The notes under the pieces are model-generated. The model was given only the letters and a program-made list of their open reading frames with translations. It was not told the origin of the DNA and made no database searches. From contig USIH01000087.1 of assembly GCA_900554705.1 (NCBI GenBank), positions 1 to 8,925 of the forward strand: DNA of 8,925 nt. The letters are read 5' to 3'. Position numbers and translations under genes: made by a program. How positions within the stretch are numbered: the first letter of the stretch is position 1; every line of letters begins with the position of its first letter. Positions 1 through 4,381 of the stretch are shown one piece after another. This DNA is from an uncultured Eubacteriales bacterium. GTDB lineage: Bacteria > Bacillota > Clostridia > Oscillospirales > Oscillospiraceae.

Positions 1-224
1 CCCGCCGCGCCCGGCGTGCTCGTCACATCGTAGCTCACCCGGAACAAACCGCCCGAGACGATTTGAAACCCGCCGGTCTGCGTCTTGACGCTCACGCCGC
101 TGTCGGTCGCCAGCGTGCCCAGCACGTTCACCTGCGTACCCGCCGCCACATACGCCTGTTCCGCGTCGTTGTAGGCGGTCTGCGCGCTCTTCTGCCAGCA
201 CTTGTTTTCGCATGCCATCTTCAT
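1..224 (-). CDS. Jelly-roll-like phage surface protein, N-terminal part (runs off left edge)
   Basis: About 74 residues are visible before the window ends, so the C-terminus is missing. ATG at 224-222 is chosen because AGGAGG lies just upstream; a second ATG two codons later (218) is an alternative with more usual spacing. The N-terminus has two cysteines (MACENKCW). From about residue 26 the pattern is short beta strands rich in Gly, Thr and Val, ending in a LFRVSYDV-type strand. This resembles the trimeric C-terminal domain of BclA and other TNF-like jelly rolls seen in phage and spore surface proteins. It is the last visible gene of the five-gene left-hand cluster, 16 bases after the previous stop. 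A decoration or surface-exposed role is inference; the family is not named here. Confidence 0.75.
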   Translation of the reverse strand, partial: MKMACENKCWQKSAQTAYNDAEQAYVAAGTQVNVLGTLATDSGVSVKTQTGGFQIVSGGLFRVSYDVTSTPGAA

Positions 225-240
225 ATTCCTCCTTCTTTCA

Positions 241-423
241 TTAGGTCGTGCAGTAGCAGGTTCCAATCCCTTCCGGCTGCATTCTCAGATAGGTGAGCAT
301 TCTGTCATTGCTTTCGATCTGCCAGGCCAGCGCCAGCAGATTTCGCATTTCTTCGATGCTCATCTTCTCCACGTCCATCTTGCCAATGACTTCTTTGACT
401 TTTTCGACATACTCCTGATACAT
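241..423 (-). CDS. Small acidic helical protein with CxC tail, unknown function
   Basis: A 60-residue protein. The reading frame stays open six codons upstream to a TTG at 441, but those codons are the Shine-Dalgarno stretch itself (AAGGAGG). ATG 423, eight bases after AGGAGG, is therefore the likely start. Most of the protein is predicted by eye to be helical and charged (repeated Glu, Lys and Met), with a short hydrophobic patch (LLALAW) in the middle. The last nine residues end GTCYCTT, giving a CxC pair. I do not recognise a named family. It lies between the Cys-rich membrane protein and the jelly-roll-like protein, and probably belongs to the same transcript. Confidence 0.7.
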   Translation of the reverse strand: MYQEYVEKVKEVIGKMDVEKMSIEEMRNLLALAWQIESNDRMLTYLRMQPEGIGTCYCTT

Positions 424-448
424 TTCCTCTTCCTCCTTCAATAATGCA

Positions 449-470
449 GCCCCCAGCGCTCGCCGGGGGC
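449..470 (-). other. Strong GC hairpin between two small genes
   Basis: An inverted repeat with a GCCCCC/GGGGGC core extends inward through a G-U wobble and two or three more pairs to a loop of about 4 nt. It lies 26 bases upstream of the small acidic gene. On the minus strand it is followed by TGCATTATTG, which is only weakly U-rich. It could be a leaky terminator or a stabilising or processing hairpin that lowers expression of the two downstream genes. Confidence 0.5.
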
Positions 471-503
471 CGTTGCGCTGTCAAAGCGTATGATCAGGTC
501 AGT

Positions 504-1157
504 TTACCTGCAGCAGCCGCCGCAGGCATTGCCCATACACGGGTTGCAGGCCGACTGATACGGGCTGCTGGTGATGTAGGCGGGGTAAGGCACCTTGTCG
601 ATCGCCGCCAGCAGGGTCTGCGTCTGGCTCAGGTTGCCCAGCTGGAGCTGCGCCGCCTGCAGGTTGTCGCGAAGCTCCTGCATGGTGTTGGCGTTGATCA
701 GTGCGCGGGTCGCCTCGCCCTCAGCGTGAATCGCCGTCTTCAGGTCACAGCAGCAGGCGTCCTGCCGGGCCTGCATGTTGTTGAAGCCCAGCAGCGTGTT
801 GTAGCGGTTGTCCAGAATCTCCCGCTGCGTGTTCGCCTGCCCCAGCGCGTAGTCATAGCGATTCTGCAGAATGTTCTGCTGCGTGGTGCAGCAGCACTGC
901 TGCTGCGCGAATCGGTTTTCCATGATCTCGCGCTGCATGCCGAACTGGTCGCGCATCAGGTCGTTCTGGTTGCGCTCGAGCGTCGCGGTGTTGAAGCCGT
1001 CGGCCAGCTCCGCGCGGGTCAGCGCGCCCTGCGCCGCATTGCTTCCAAGGCCACCAAACGAACCGCCGCCGAACATCGCGAAGATGAAGAACAGCACAAT
1101 GATGCCCCAGAAGCCGTCTCCGCTGAAGAAGCTGCCGCCCTCGTTCATTTCAGACAT
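504..1157 (-). CDS. Membrane-anchored Cys-rich protein with 18-residue helical repeats
   Basis: A 217-residue protein. The start is ATG 1157, placed 6 bases after GAGGTG; an in-frame GTG at 1166 lies inside that ribosome-binding site. Residues 17-30 (WGIIVLFFIFAMFG) form one membrane segment, followed by a Gly-rich hinge. A long helical region follows with an I-x-x-N-R-(F/Y) motif repeated at exactly 18-residue spacing (NRF/NRY at 81, 99 and 117). CCC triplets occur at 88-90 and 135-137, and the C-terminus has a further CNPC...CGGCC cluster. I recognise the architecture (short GGG-flanked membrane segment, CCC motifs, proline-containing tail ending in cysteines) from unnamed proteins of Clostridia phages. 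The biochemical role is unknown; a metal-binding or disulfide-linked coiled assembly is inference. Confidence 0.85.
   Translation of the reverse strand: MSEMNEGGSFFSGDGFWGIIVLFFIFAMFGGGSFGGLGSNAAQGALTRAELADGFNTATLERNQNDLMRDQFGMQREIMENRFAQQQCCCTTQQNILQNRYDYALGQANTQREILDNRYNTLLGFNNMQARQDACCCDLKTAIHAEGEATRALINANTMQELRDNLQAAQLQLGNLSQTQTLLAAIDKVPYPAYITSSPYQSACNPCMGNACGGCCR
765..926 (-). repeat. Three 54-bp (18-codon) degenerate repeats inside the Cys-rich gene
   Basis: The repeats start at I78, I96 and I114 of the encoded protein, each beginning I-(M/L)-x-N-R-(F/Y). A weaker copy may precede them from residue 60 (to base 980). Eighteen residues equal five turns of alpha helix, so the repeats put equivalent residues on the same helix face. 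DNA identity between units is moderate, so this looks like an old protein repeat rather than a recent expansion. Confidence 0.65.
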
Positions 1158-1188
1158 TTTTTTCACCTCGTTTTTTATATTCGCTCAT

Positions 1189-1212
1189 CGGGCGCGCTGC
1201 GCATCACGCCCG
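1189..1212 (-). other. Small inverted repeat upstream of the Cys-rich gene
   Basis: CGGGCG and CGCCCG arms are separated by 12 bases, between the helical 70-residue gene and the Cys-rich gene. No U-tract follows on the minus strand, so it is not a standard terminator. A TATAAA sequence lies just downstream (about 1175) but has no matching -35 box, so no promoter is called. Confidence 0.3.
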
Positions 1213-1218
1213 GGAACG

Positions 1219-1431
1219 TCACTTGAACATGCCGCCCATCTGGCGCGCCATCTGCTCCGCCTGGGCAAGCTGCTCCGCGTTGATCTGCCCGCTTTTGAGC
1301 ATGTCGTTGATCTTCGCCTGCGCGGTTTCAGGCGTCCACTGCCGCCTGAACTGCATAAACTGCTGGATCAACTGCCCCATCGGCAGGTTATTTGCCGCCT
1401 GCCTGCCCGCTATCTGCGCCAACGGGTTCAT
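1219..1431 (-). CDS. Small helical phage protein (about 70 aa), conserved type, unknown function
   Basis: A 70-residue protein starting MNPLAQIAG. The chosen start is ATG 1431, five bases after GGGAGGTGG; the frame is open seven codons further up but those codons cover the ribosome-binding site. The body is a Gln/Met-rich helix (MGQLIQQFMQFRRQW), then a segment resembling (D/K)M-L-K-S-G-Q-I-N-A-E-Q-L-x-Q, then a second Met-rich helix ending MGGMFK. Small proteins with this helix, LxSGQIxxEQ and Met/Gln-rich tail pattern are familiar from Clostridia phage genomes next to the Pro-rich protein encoded upstream. Its start lies 44 bases inside that upstream gene in another frame, which suggests translational coupling. 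No function is known to me. Confidence 0.8.
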   Translation of the reverse strand: MNPLAQIAGRQAANNLPMGQLIQQFMQFRRQWTPETAQAKINDMLKSGQINAEQLAQAEQMARQMGGMFK

Positions 1432-1864
1432 GTTTTCCACCTCCCAGTTCATTCATCAGTCCGCTCAGGGTCGTCTCCAGGCGCGCAATCCGTTCGTTCG
1501 CCGCGCTCAGGTCGTTAGCGCTGGCGTATTGGCCGCTCTCAGGCGCATTTGGGTGCGCGTTGATCTCCTGCAGGCGAAATCCTCTCAGGCTCGCGCCACC
1601 CATCGTGTCTACGCTCTTGACAAAGATCACCGGCTCGTTGTTGTCCATCATCCAGGCGGTCTGACCGGGCTGAACGATCTGCTCCCGCGCGCCCGCCATC
1701 CCGTTCACGTAAATCCAGGTCACATTGCTGCCCGGCGTGTTCTGCGCCTGCGCGTTTGGCTGCGGCGCGGGCGGGTTCATGTTCATCTGCGGCGCGGGCG
1801 GCATGTAGTTCGTATTAAAATAGCTCGGCATGCCTCCCGGCTGATACGGATACCCATAGGCCAT
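1388..1864 (-). CDS. Pro-rich/beta-domain phage protein with C-terminal helix, unknown function
   Basis: A 158-residue protein. ATG 1864 follows AAGGAGG at 1880-1874 with 9 bases between. Residues 1-45 are low-complexity, rich in Tyr, Pro, Met, Asn and Gln (GYPYQPGG, PPAPQ repeats). Residues 48-100 form a compact predicted beta domain: W-I-Y-V-N-G-x-x-G-A, then P-G-Q-T-A-W-M-M-D, then P-V-I-F-V-K-S-V-D and a final strand. Residues 114-139 look like a short coiled coil (ANERIARLETTLSGLMNEL). I recognise this layout, in particular the W-(V/I)-x-G-x-A-G-A and I-K-S-x-D blocks, from unnamed proteins of Clostridia phages. It opens the left-hand gene cluster directly after the 11-bp repeat array. 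Its C-terminal 44 bases overlap the next gene. Confidence 0.85.
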   Translation of the reverse strand: MAYGYPYQPGGMPSYFNTNYMPPAPQMNMNPPAPQPNAQAQNTPGSNVTWIYVNGMAGAREQIVQPGQTAWMMDNNEPVIFVKSVDTMGGASLRGFRLQEINAHPNAPESGQYASANDLSAANERIARLETTLSGLMNELGGGKHEPVGADSGQAGGK

Positions 1865-1887
1865 TGCGTTTCGCCTCCTTTTTCTTT

Positions 1888-1893
1888 ATTATC
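1888..1893 (-). promoter_or_regulatory. Candidate -10 element (GATAAT) without a -35
   Basis: GATAAT lies just upstream of the ribosome-binding site of the Pro-rich gene. At 17 bases further up (1916-1911) the sequence is CCCCGG, nothing like a -35 box. Its place is taken by a perfect palindrome and the phased repeats. If this is a promoter it would need an activator, and the leader would be very short because transcription would start near 1881, at the edge of the ribosome-binding site. Tentative. Confidence 0.3.
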
Positions 1894-1906
1894 GCGCTTC
1901 GAGCGT

Positions 1907-1921
1907 TTTGCCGGGGGCAAA
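1907..1921. promoter_or_regulatory. Perfect 15-bp inverted repeat TTTGCC-GGG-GGCAAA
   Basis: Six-base arms are separated by three bases, between the phased repeat array and the candidate -10 of the Pro-rich gene. Its position where a -35 box would be fits an operator or an RNA hairpin. No regulator can be assigned. Confidence 0.4.
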
Positions 1922-1922
1922 T

Positions 1923-1966
1923 CTGTACACGGCCTGCGCATTCGCTGTGCAAATCCTGTGCAAGTC
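1923..1966. repeat. Four tandem 11-bp-phased repeats, consensus CTGTGCA(a)nnn
   Basis: Units start at 1923 (CTGTACAC), 1934 (CTGCGCAT), 1945 (CTGTGCAA) and 1956 (CTGTGCAA). CTG at positions 1-3 and CA at positions 6-7 are present in all four, and the last two units match over ten of eleven bases. The period is close to one DNA helical turn and is not a multiple of three, so it is not explained by coding. It lies in the intergenic space between a terminator and the left-hand gene cluster, which suggests stacked sites for a DNA-binding protein on one face of the helix. Confidence 0.6.
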
Positions 1967-1980
1967 CAAAAACAAATAGG

Positions 1981-2011
1981 GCCCGGCGTTTCGCCGGGTC
2001 CTTTTTCTTTT
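1981..2011 (-). terminator. Intrinsic terminator after the ThyX-like gene, possibly bidirectional
   Basis: A CCCGGCG stem with CGCCGGG and an AAA loop lies within 40 bases after the stop at 2020. On the minus strand it is followed by CTATTTGTTTTT. In the plus direction the same stem is followed by CTTTTTCTTTTTATT, an even better U-tract, so it may also stop antisense transcription. Confidence 0.75.
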
Positions 2012-2019
2012 TATTCCGT

Positions 2020-2598
2020 TCAGTTTTTTTTGCCCATGATAAAGTCCTTCGCAAAGGGCAGCGTCTCAATCCACTCGCAGAACACGCGCCACTCGGGCAG
2101 CCTGTGCGTCCTGCGCTGCCTGTAAATCGTCTTGAGCTGCCTGTAATTCGTCGTCATGCGCGCTGTCAGGCGAAAGCCCGCCGGGTTGGAGTACAGTATC
2201 TTCAGGTAGTTTTCGGGCGTAGGCTCCGCGTTATAGTCCGCGACCTTTTCCTTCATGATCTCTATCATGCGCGGGTCGGTATAAGGCATGTACTGTTTGT
2301 CCAGGTCAAACTGTGCCATCCGGTGCATCGTGCTCTGGCTCGATACAAAGTCCAGAAAGTGATACCTCTGTGCCTCCGTCCACGCCTTCAGGGAGAACGT
2401 CAGGTCAAACTGCACGATGATTCCTGTGAGGAACTGGTCGTGTCCGGTTCCCGGCGCCGCCGACGCGAGCGCCTTTGTGTTGTCCGTGACGCGCGTCGTG
2501 CACGCCCCCGTGTCAACCGCCATCGGGTATTTCGACGCGGCGACCGATTCCCTCAGGCCGTACACCTCCACCCTGCTCACAATCTCGTTGATCTCCAT
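2020..2598 (-). CDS. Phage protein with degenerate ThyX-like pattern
   Basis: A 192-residue protein. ATG 2598 follows a GGGAGGG ribosome-binding site; the earlier in-frame ATG at 2619 lies upstream of that site and its codons form it. It begins with a VEVYGLRESVAASKYPMAVD block and has an FDLTFSLKAW strand before a helix. I recognise it as a recurrent phage protein without an agreed name. Two segments resemble flavin-dependent thymidylate synthase (ThyX). Residues 80-94 (HFLDFVSSQSTMHRM) occupy the place of the RHRxxSxNExSxRY motif but lack its first RHR. Residues 149-176 have T-N-x-R-x-L...R...H...E-W-R, like the NxRSL...R...AQxEIR segment of ThyX. By residues it would share the fold, but key catalytic or binding residues look changed, so thymidylate synthesis is not claimed. 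It has its own promoter and terminator. Confidence 0.85.
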   Translation of the reverse strand: MEINEIVSRVEVYGLRESVAASKYPMAVDTGACTTRVTDNTKALASAAPGTGHDQFLTGIIVQFDLTFSLKAWTEAQRYHFLDFVSSQSTMHRMAQFDLDKQYMPYTDPRMIEIMKEKVADYNAEPTPENYLKILYSNPAGFRLTARMTTNYRQLKTIYRQRRTHRLPEWRVFCEWIETLPFAKDFIMGKKN

Positions 2599-2624
2599 CT
2601 TTATCCCTCCCTCTCGCATGATTC

Positions 2625-2653
2625 AAAAAAGCCCGGGCGCTTCCAACCCGGGC
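2625..2653 (-). terminator. Intrinsic terminator between the zinc-ribbon gene and the ThyX-like gene
   Basis: A seven-base perfect stem (GCCCGGG/CCCGGGC, 2631-2637 with 2647-2653), a nine-base loop and a run of six U at 2630-2625 on the minus strand. It ends the zinc-ribbon transcript, but it also lies downstream of the promoter at 2726-2698 and only 27 bases before the next start codon. Confidence 0.85.
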
Positions 2654-2691
2654 CTCTGGGCGCGTCCGTCGCATCGCGCACCAGCAATACC
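2625..2691 (-). ncRNA. Putative about 67-nt leader or small RNA from promoter to terminator
   Basis: Starting about 7 bases after the -10, a transcript would run from about 2691 to the U-tract at 2625. It would contain a first hairpin at 2682-2658 (GG-U-GCGCG with CGCGCCC, one bulged U) and then the terminator hairpin. The adjacent gene would then be expressed only by readthrough. Either an attenuated leader or a stand-alone small RNA would fit; no antiterminator pairing was found by eye. Confidence 0.4.
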
Positions 2692-2697
2692 ATATCT

Positions 2698-2726
2698 ATT
2701 ATACCGCGCGCAATCGCGCCCGTCAA
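2698..2726 (-). promoter_or_regulatory. Near-consensus sigma-70-type promoter for the ThyX-like gene
   Basis: TTGACG at 2726-2721 and TATAAT at 2703-2698, with exactly 17 bases between. The -35 box overlaps the TGA stop codon of the zinc-ribbon gene. The predicted start of transcription is near 2691. Confidence 0.8.
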
Positions 2727-3460
2727 GTCTGATTTTCGGGATTCCCTTTCTCGCGCGCCTTTCTCTTTGCGTAGTTTTCCCGTGCCTTTCTGTTGATCTC
2801 CGCTCTGCCTTCCTCCGTCTGCCTTTTTCTCTTTTTATACTCACTGTGTTTTGCATGTCGCTCCGGCGTTTTGTCATTGCGCCTGGCCCATTCGCGCCTG
2901 CACTCGTCCGAGCAGTATTTGGCACCGTACCTGGATTCAAACTGCTTCCCGCAGATCGGACAGGTCTCGATCTGCCCTTTTTTTACCCTTTTCGCCTCTC
3001 GCTTTTCCTGGGCGTGCTCAGGATTACCATAGTATTCCAGACGATATTTTTTCTTATGCTCGCTGATGTTTTCCTTCATCGCAATGGGCGCGCAGGCTTT
3101 GCAGTACCGCTGCGCGCTGCCCTCTACGGTATATGGCTGTCCGCATCGCTGGCATAGATCGGTGCTTCCGATTTTTCGCTGTGCGCCCATCCTTGCCCTC
3201 GCCAGGAATTCTGCATAGTGTCTTTTGTCCGCTTCCTCCTGGCAGGCCGGGCAGCGCTTTGTTTTGATCGTGCCGTCATAAGCGCGCCCGCAGTCCATGC
3301 AGATAATCCCAAACCTGAACACGCCCTGCCTTCCGCGAACCTGCTTGTAGTTTTCCTGTGCGCGCATTTTAATCGCTTTTTTCCCGCACTGCTCAGAGCA
3401 GTATTTGCTCTTGCGCTTCGGCAGCTCCGCGCCGCAGATCAGGCACACTCTTCCGTCCAT
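2723..3460 (-). CDS. Protein with four Cys4 zinc-ribbon-like sites
   Basis: A 245-residue, strongly basic protein. ATG 3460 follows AAGGAG with 9 bases between; the open frame continues upstream to a TTG at 3517 inside the promoter, which is rejected. Cysteines fall in four sets: C6/C9/C21/C25, C54/C57/C70/C73, C103/C106/C120/C123 and C167/C170/C183/C187. The first and last sets follow C-x2-C-G-x-(n)-(K)YCS-x2-C, a zinc-ribbon or treble-clef-like pattern. Between and after them are Lys/Arg-rich helices, and the last 55 residues are almost all charged. Nucleic-acid binding is likely from this composition; no nuclease motif (HNH, GIY-YIG) is seen. The gene has its own promoter and terminators on both sides, and by eye its base composition is less GC-rich than the tail genes. 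Function is unknown. Confidence 0.85.
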   Translation of the reverse strand: MDGRVCLICGAELPKRKSKYCSEQCGKKAIKMRAQENYKQVRGRQGVFRFGIICMDCGRAYDGTIKTKRCPACQEEADKRHYAEFLARARMGAQRKIGSTDLCQRCGQPYTVEGSAQRYCKACAPIAMKENISEHKKKYRLEYYGNPEHAQEKREAKRVKKGQIETCPICGKQFESRYGAKYCSDECRREWARRNDKTPERHAKHSEYKKRKRQTEEGRAEINRKARENYAKRKAREKGNPENQT

Positions 3461-3488
3461 GCGCTCTGTCTCCTTCCCGCTTTTCTTC

Positions 3489-3517
3489 AGTATCGCACAT
3501 TCTGCGCGGCAAGTCAA
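3489..3517 (-). promoter_or_regulatory. Sigma-70-type promoter of the zinc-ribbon gene
   Basis: TTGACT at 3517-3512 and GATACT at 3494-3489, separated by 17 bases, directly after the terminator of the late operon. Transcription would start near 3482, leaving about 20 bases of leader before the start codon at 3460. Confidence 0.75.
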
Positions 3518-3520
3518 TAC

Positions 3521-3546
3521 AAAAAGGCGGGTTTCCCCGCCCTTTT
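3521..3546 (-). terminator. Intrinsic terminator at the end of the tail-lysis operon
   Basis: A perfect GGCGGG-GAAA-CCCGCC hairpin (stem bases 3526-3531 and 3536-3541) is followed by TTTTT on the minus strand. It abuts the stop codon of the HTH gene at 3546-3548. Confidence 0.9.
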
Positions 3547-3761
3547 CACTTTCTGATCATCAGCACCTCGATAATCCCCGGCAAATGCCGCTTGACGGTT
3601 CGTCTGTCGCATCCCGCCGCCACGCCCGCCTCCACGTCGGACGCGCAGCACTCCACAAAGCACGCGTTTGCAATCCGCCTGTCCAGGTCAGAAAGCATCG
3701 CGTCGTCAATCCGTGCGCGCATTTGCGCCCTGGTCGCTCCTCGGAATGGATGCTCGCGCAC
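3546..3761 (-). CDS. Small sigma-70 region-4-like helix-turn-helix protein
   Basis: A 71-residue protein. GTG 3761 is two bases after the holin stop codon and is preceded by GGTGAG; ATG 3722 (residue 14) is an alternative. The GTG start keeps a HPFRG...TRAQM opening that fits small phage proteins of this type. Residues 23-33 (LSDLDRRIANA) correspond to the helix before the HTH. Residues 41-63 (SDVEAGVAAG, then CDRRTVKRHLPGI) match the helix-turn-helix of sigma region 4, in the form xxVAxxxGCDRRTVxRHL. It lacks all other sigma regions, so it is not a full sigma factor. As the last gene of the late operon, next to the holin, it may be a DNA-binding regulator; its target is unknown. Confidence 0.75.
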   Translation of the reverse strand: MREHPFRGATRAQMRARIDDAMLSDLDRRIANACFVECCASDVEAGVAAGCDRRTVKRHLPGIIEVLMIRK

Positions 3762-3763
3762 GG

Positions 3764-3988
3764 CTACTCACCGTCGCTCTCGTCGTCCATGCCCGCGTTG
3801 CCCGCGTCCGCCAGCCCCTCGCCGATGATGTAGGCGATGACCGACGCGCCCGCCATGATCAGCGCCGTCACCTGCGTCGCGACCGTTTCCGCGCCGCCCA
3901 GCGCGATAATCAGCATGCTCACGAAGGAGCCGATCGCCGTCCAGAATTTCCTGCTCGTCAGTTTCCGCTTCCAGTTGATTTTGTCCAT
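3764..3988 (-). CDS. Phage holin
   Basis: A 74-residue membrane protein with ATG 3988 after a strong AAAGGAGG site. It has a basic N-terminus (MDKINWKRKLTSRKFW), two hydrophobic helices (about 16-31 and 38-57) joined by a short turn, and an acidic C-terminal tail (MDDESDGE). The INWKxRLxxxxFW opening and two-helix layout are those of small Gram-positive phage holins such as the phi-LC3 type. Holins form membrane lesions that release the endolysin to the cell wall at the end of infection. Its position after the endolysin and the XhlA-like gene, and before the HTH gene, is that of a lysis cassette. Confidence 0.85.
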   Translation of the reverse strand: MDKINWKRKLTSRKFWTAIGSFVSMLIIALGGAETVATQVTALIMAGASVIAYIIGEGLADAGNAGMDDESDGE

Positions 3989-4051
3989 GGGTCTTCCTCC
4001 TTTATTTTTTATGCCCTCCGTCAGAAGGCGAAAGGTCTTTCCGCGCGCCGG

Positions 4052-4381
4052 TTACCCCTTCAAAAAATATCCCACCGCCGCGCCGATAGCCGCCAGCACC
4101 AGGTACTTGACGATCTCAAACGTGATCTTCTTCCACCTTTCGCCCGGCTCGTGCTCGATGCTCTCCAGGCGCGCGTCCAGCCGCTGCACCGTGCCCTTCA
4201 CCTGCTCAAGTACCTTTGTGTTGTTCACGTTCGCATCTGTCAGGCGGCTAATGGCCACCGTCAGGTCGTTGAGCTGGCCGAGCTTCTGGTCGTGCTCCTT
4301 CAGTCTTCGGTTAAACGCCTCGTGCTCCTTGTTGTTCGCGGCCATTTCCTCGCGCAGCGCGATGACCTGCTCTTCATTCAT
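4052..4381 (-). CDS. XhlA-like coiled-coil protein with C-terminal membrane anchor
   Basis: A 109-residue protein. Its ATG overlaps the lysin stop codon as ATGA (4381-4378), so translation is probably coupled; GGGAG lies about 10 bases upstream. Residues 1-78 are charged and heptad-like, consistent with a coiled coil (MNEEQVIALREEM..., with regular Leu/Val spacing). Residues 87-106 (TFEIVKYLVLAAIGAAVGYF) form a single membrane segment, followed by KG. This is the arrangement of XhlA/haemolysin-type phage proteins, which accompany holins and endolysins in Bacillus-type prophages. A role in lysis is inferred from its position between endolysin and holin. No spanin lipobox is present, and none is expected for a Gram-positive host. 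Confidence 0.75.
   Translation of the reverse strand: MNEEQVIALREEMAANNKEHEAFNRRLKEHDQKLGQLNDLTVAISRLTDANVNNTKVLEQVKGTVQRLDARLESIEHEPGERWKKITFEIVKYLVLAAIGAAVGYFLKG

Noticed and set aside
479..484. Perfect TTGACA suggesting a promoter before the small acidic gene
   Set aside because: At 17 bases downstream the sequence is GAGCGC; no -10 box at any acceptable spacing.
444..1226. Long plus-strand open frame opposite the Cys-rich protein
   Set aside because: High GC leaves antisense frames open; the product is Arg/Leu/Val/Ala-rich without motifs and has no ribosome-binding site, while the minus frame has one and carries recognisable structure.
1924..1952. Promoter formed by TTGCAC and TGTACA inside the phased repeats
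   Set aside because: Each hexamer matches consensus at only three positions, and both are explained as parts of the repeat units.
1923..1966. CRISPR array
   Set aside because: Units are only 11 bp with no unique spacers.
1864..2796. Long plus-strand open frame across two intergenic regions
   Set aside because: It runs through terminators, a promoter and the repeat array, is antisense to the ThyX-like gene, and its composition is that of a shadow frame.
2623..2940. Minus-strand 105-codon frame overlapping the end of the zinc-ribbon gene
   Set aside because: It reads in another frame through the promoter and ends in the terminator; the overlapping frame has four well-formed Cys4 sites.
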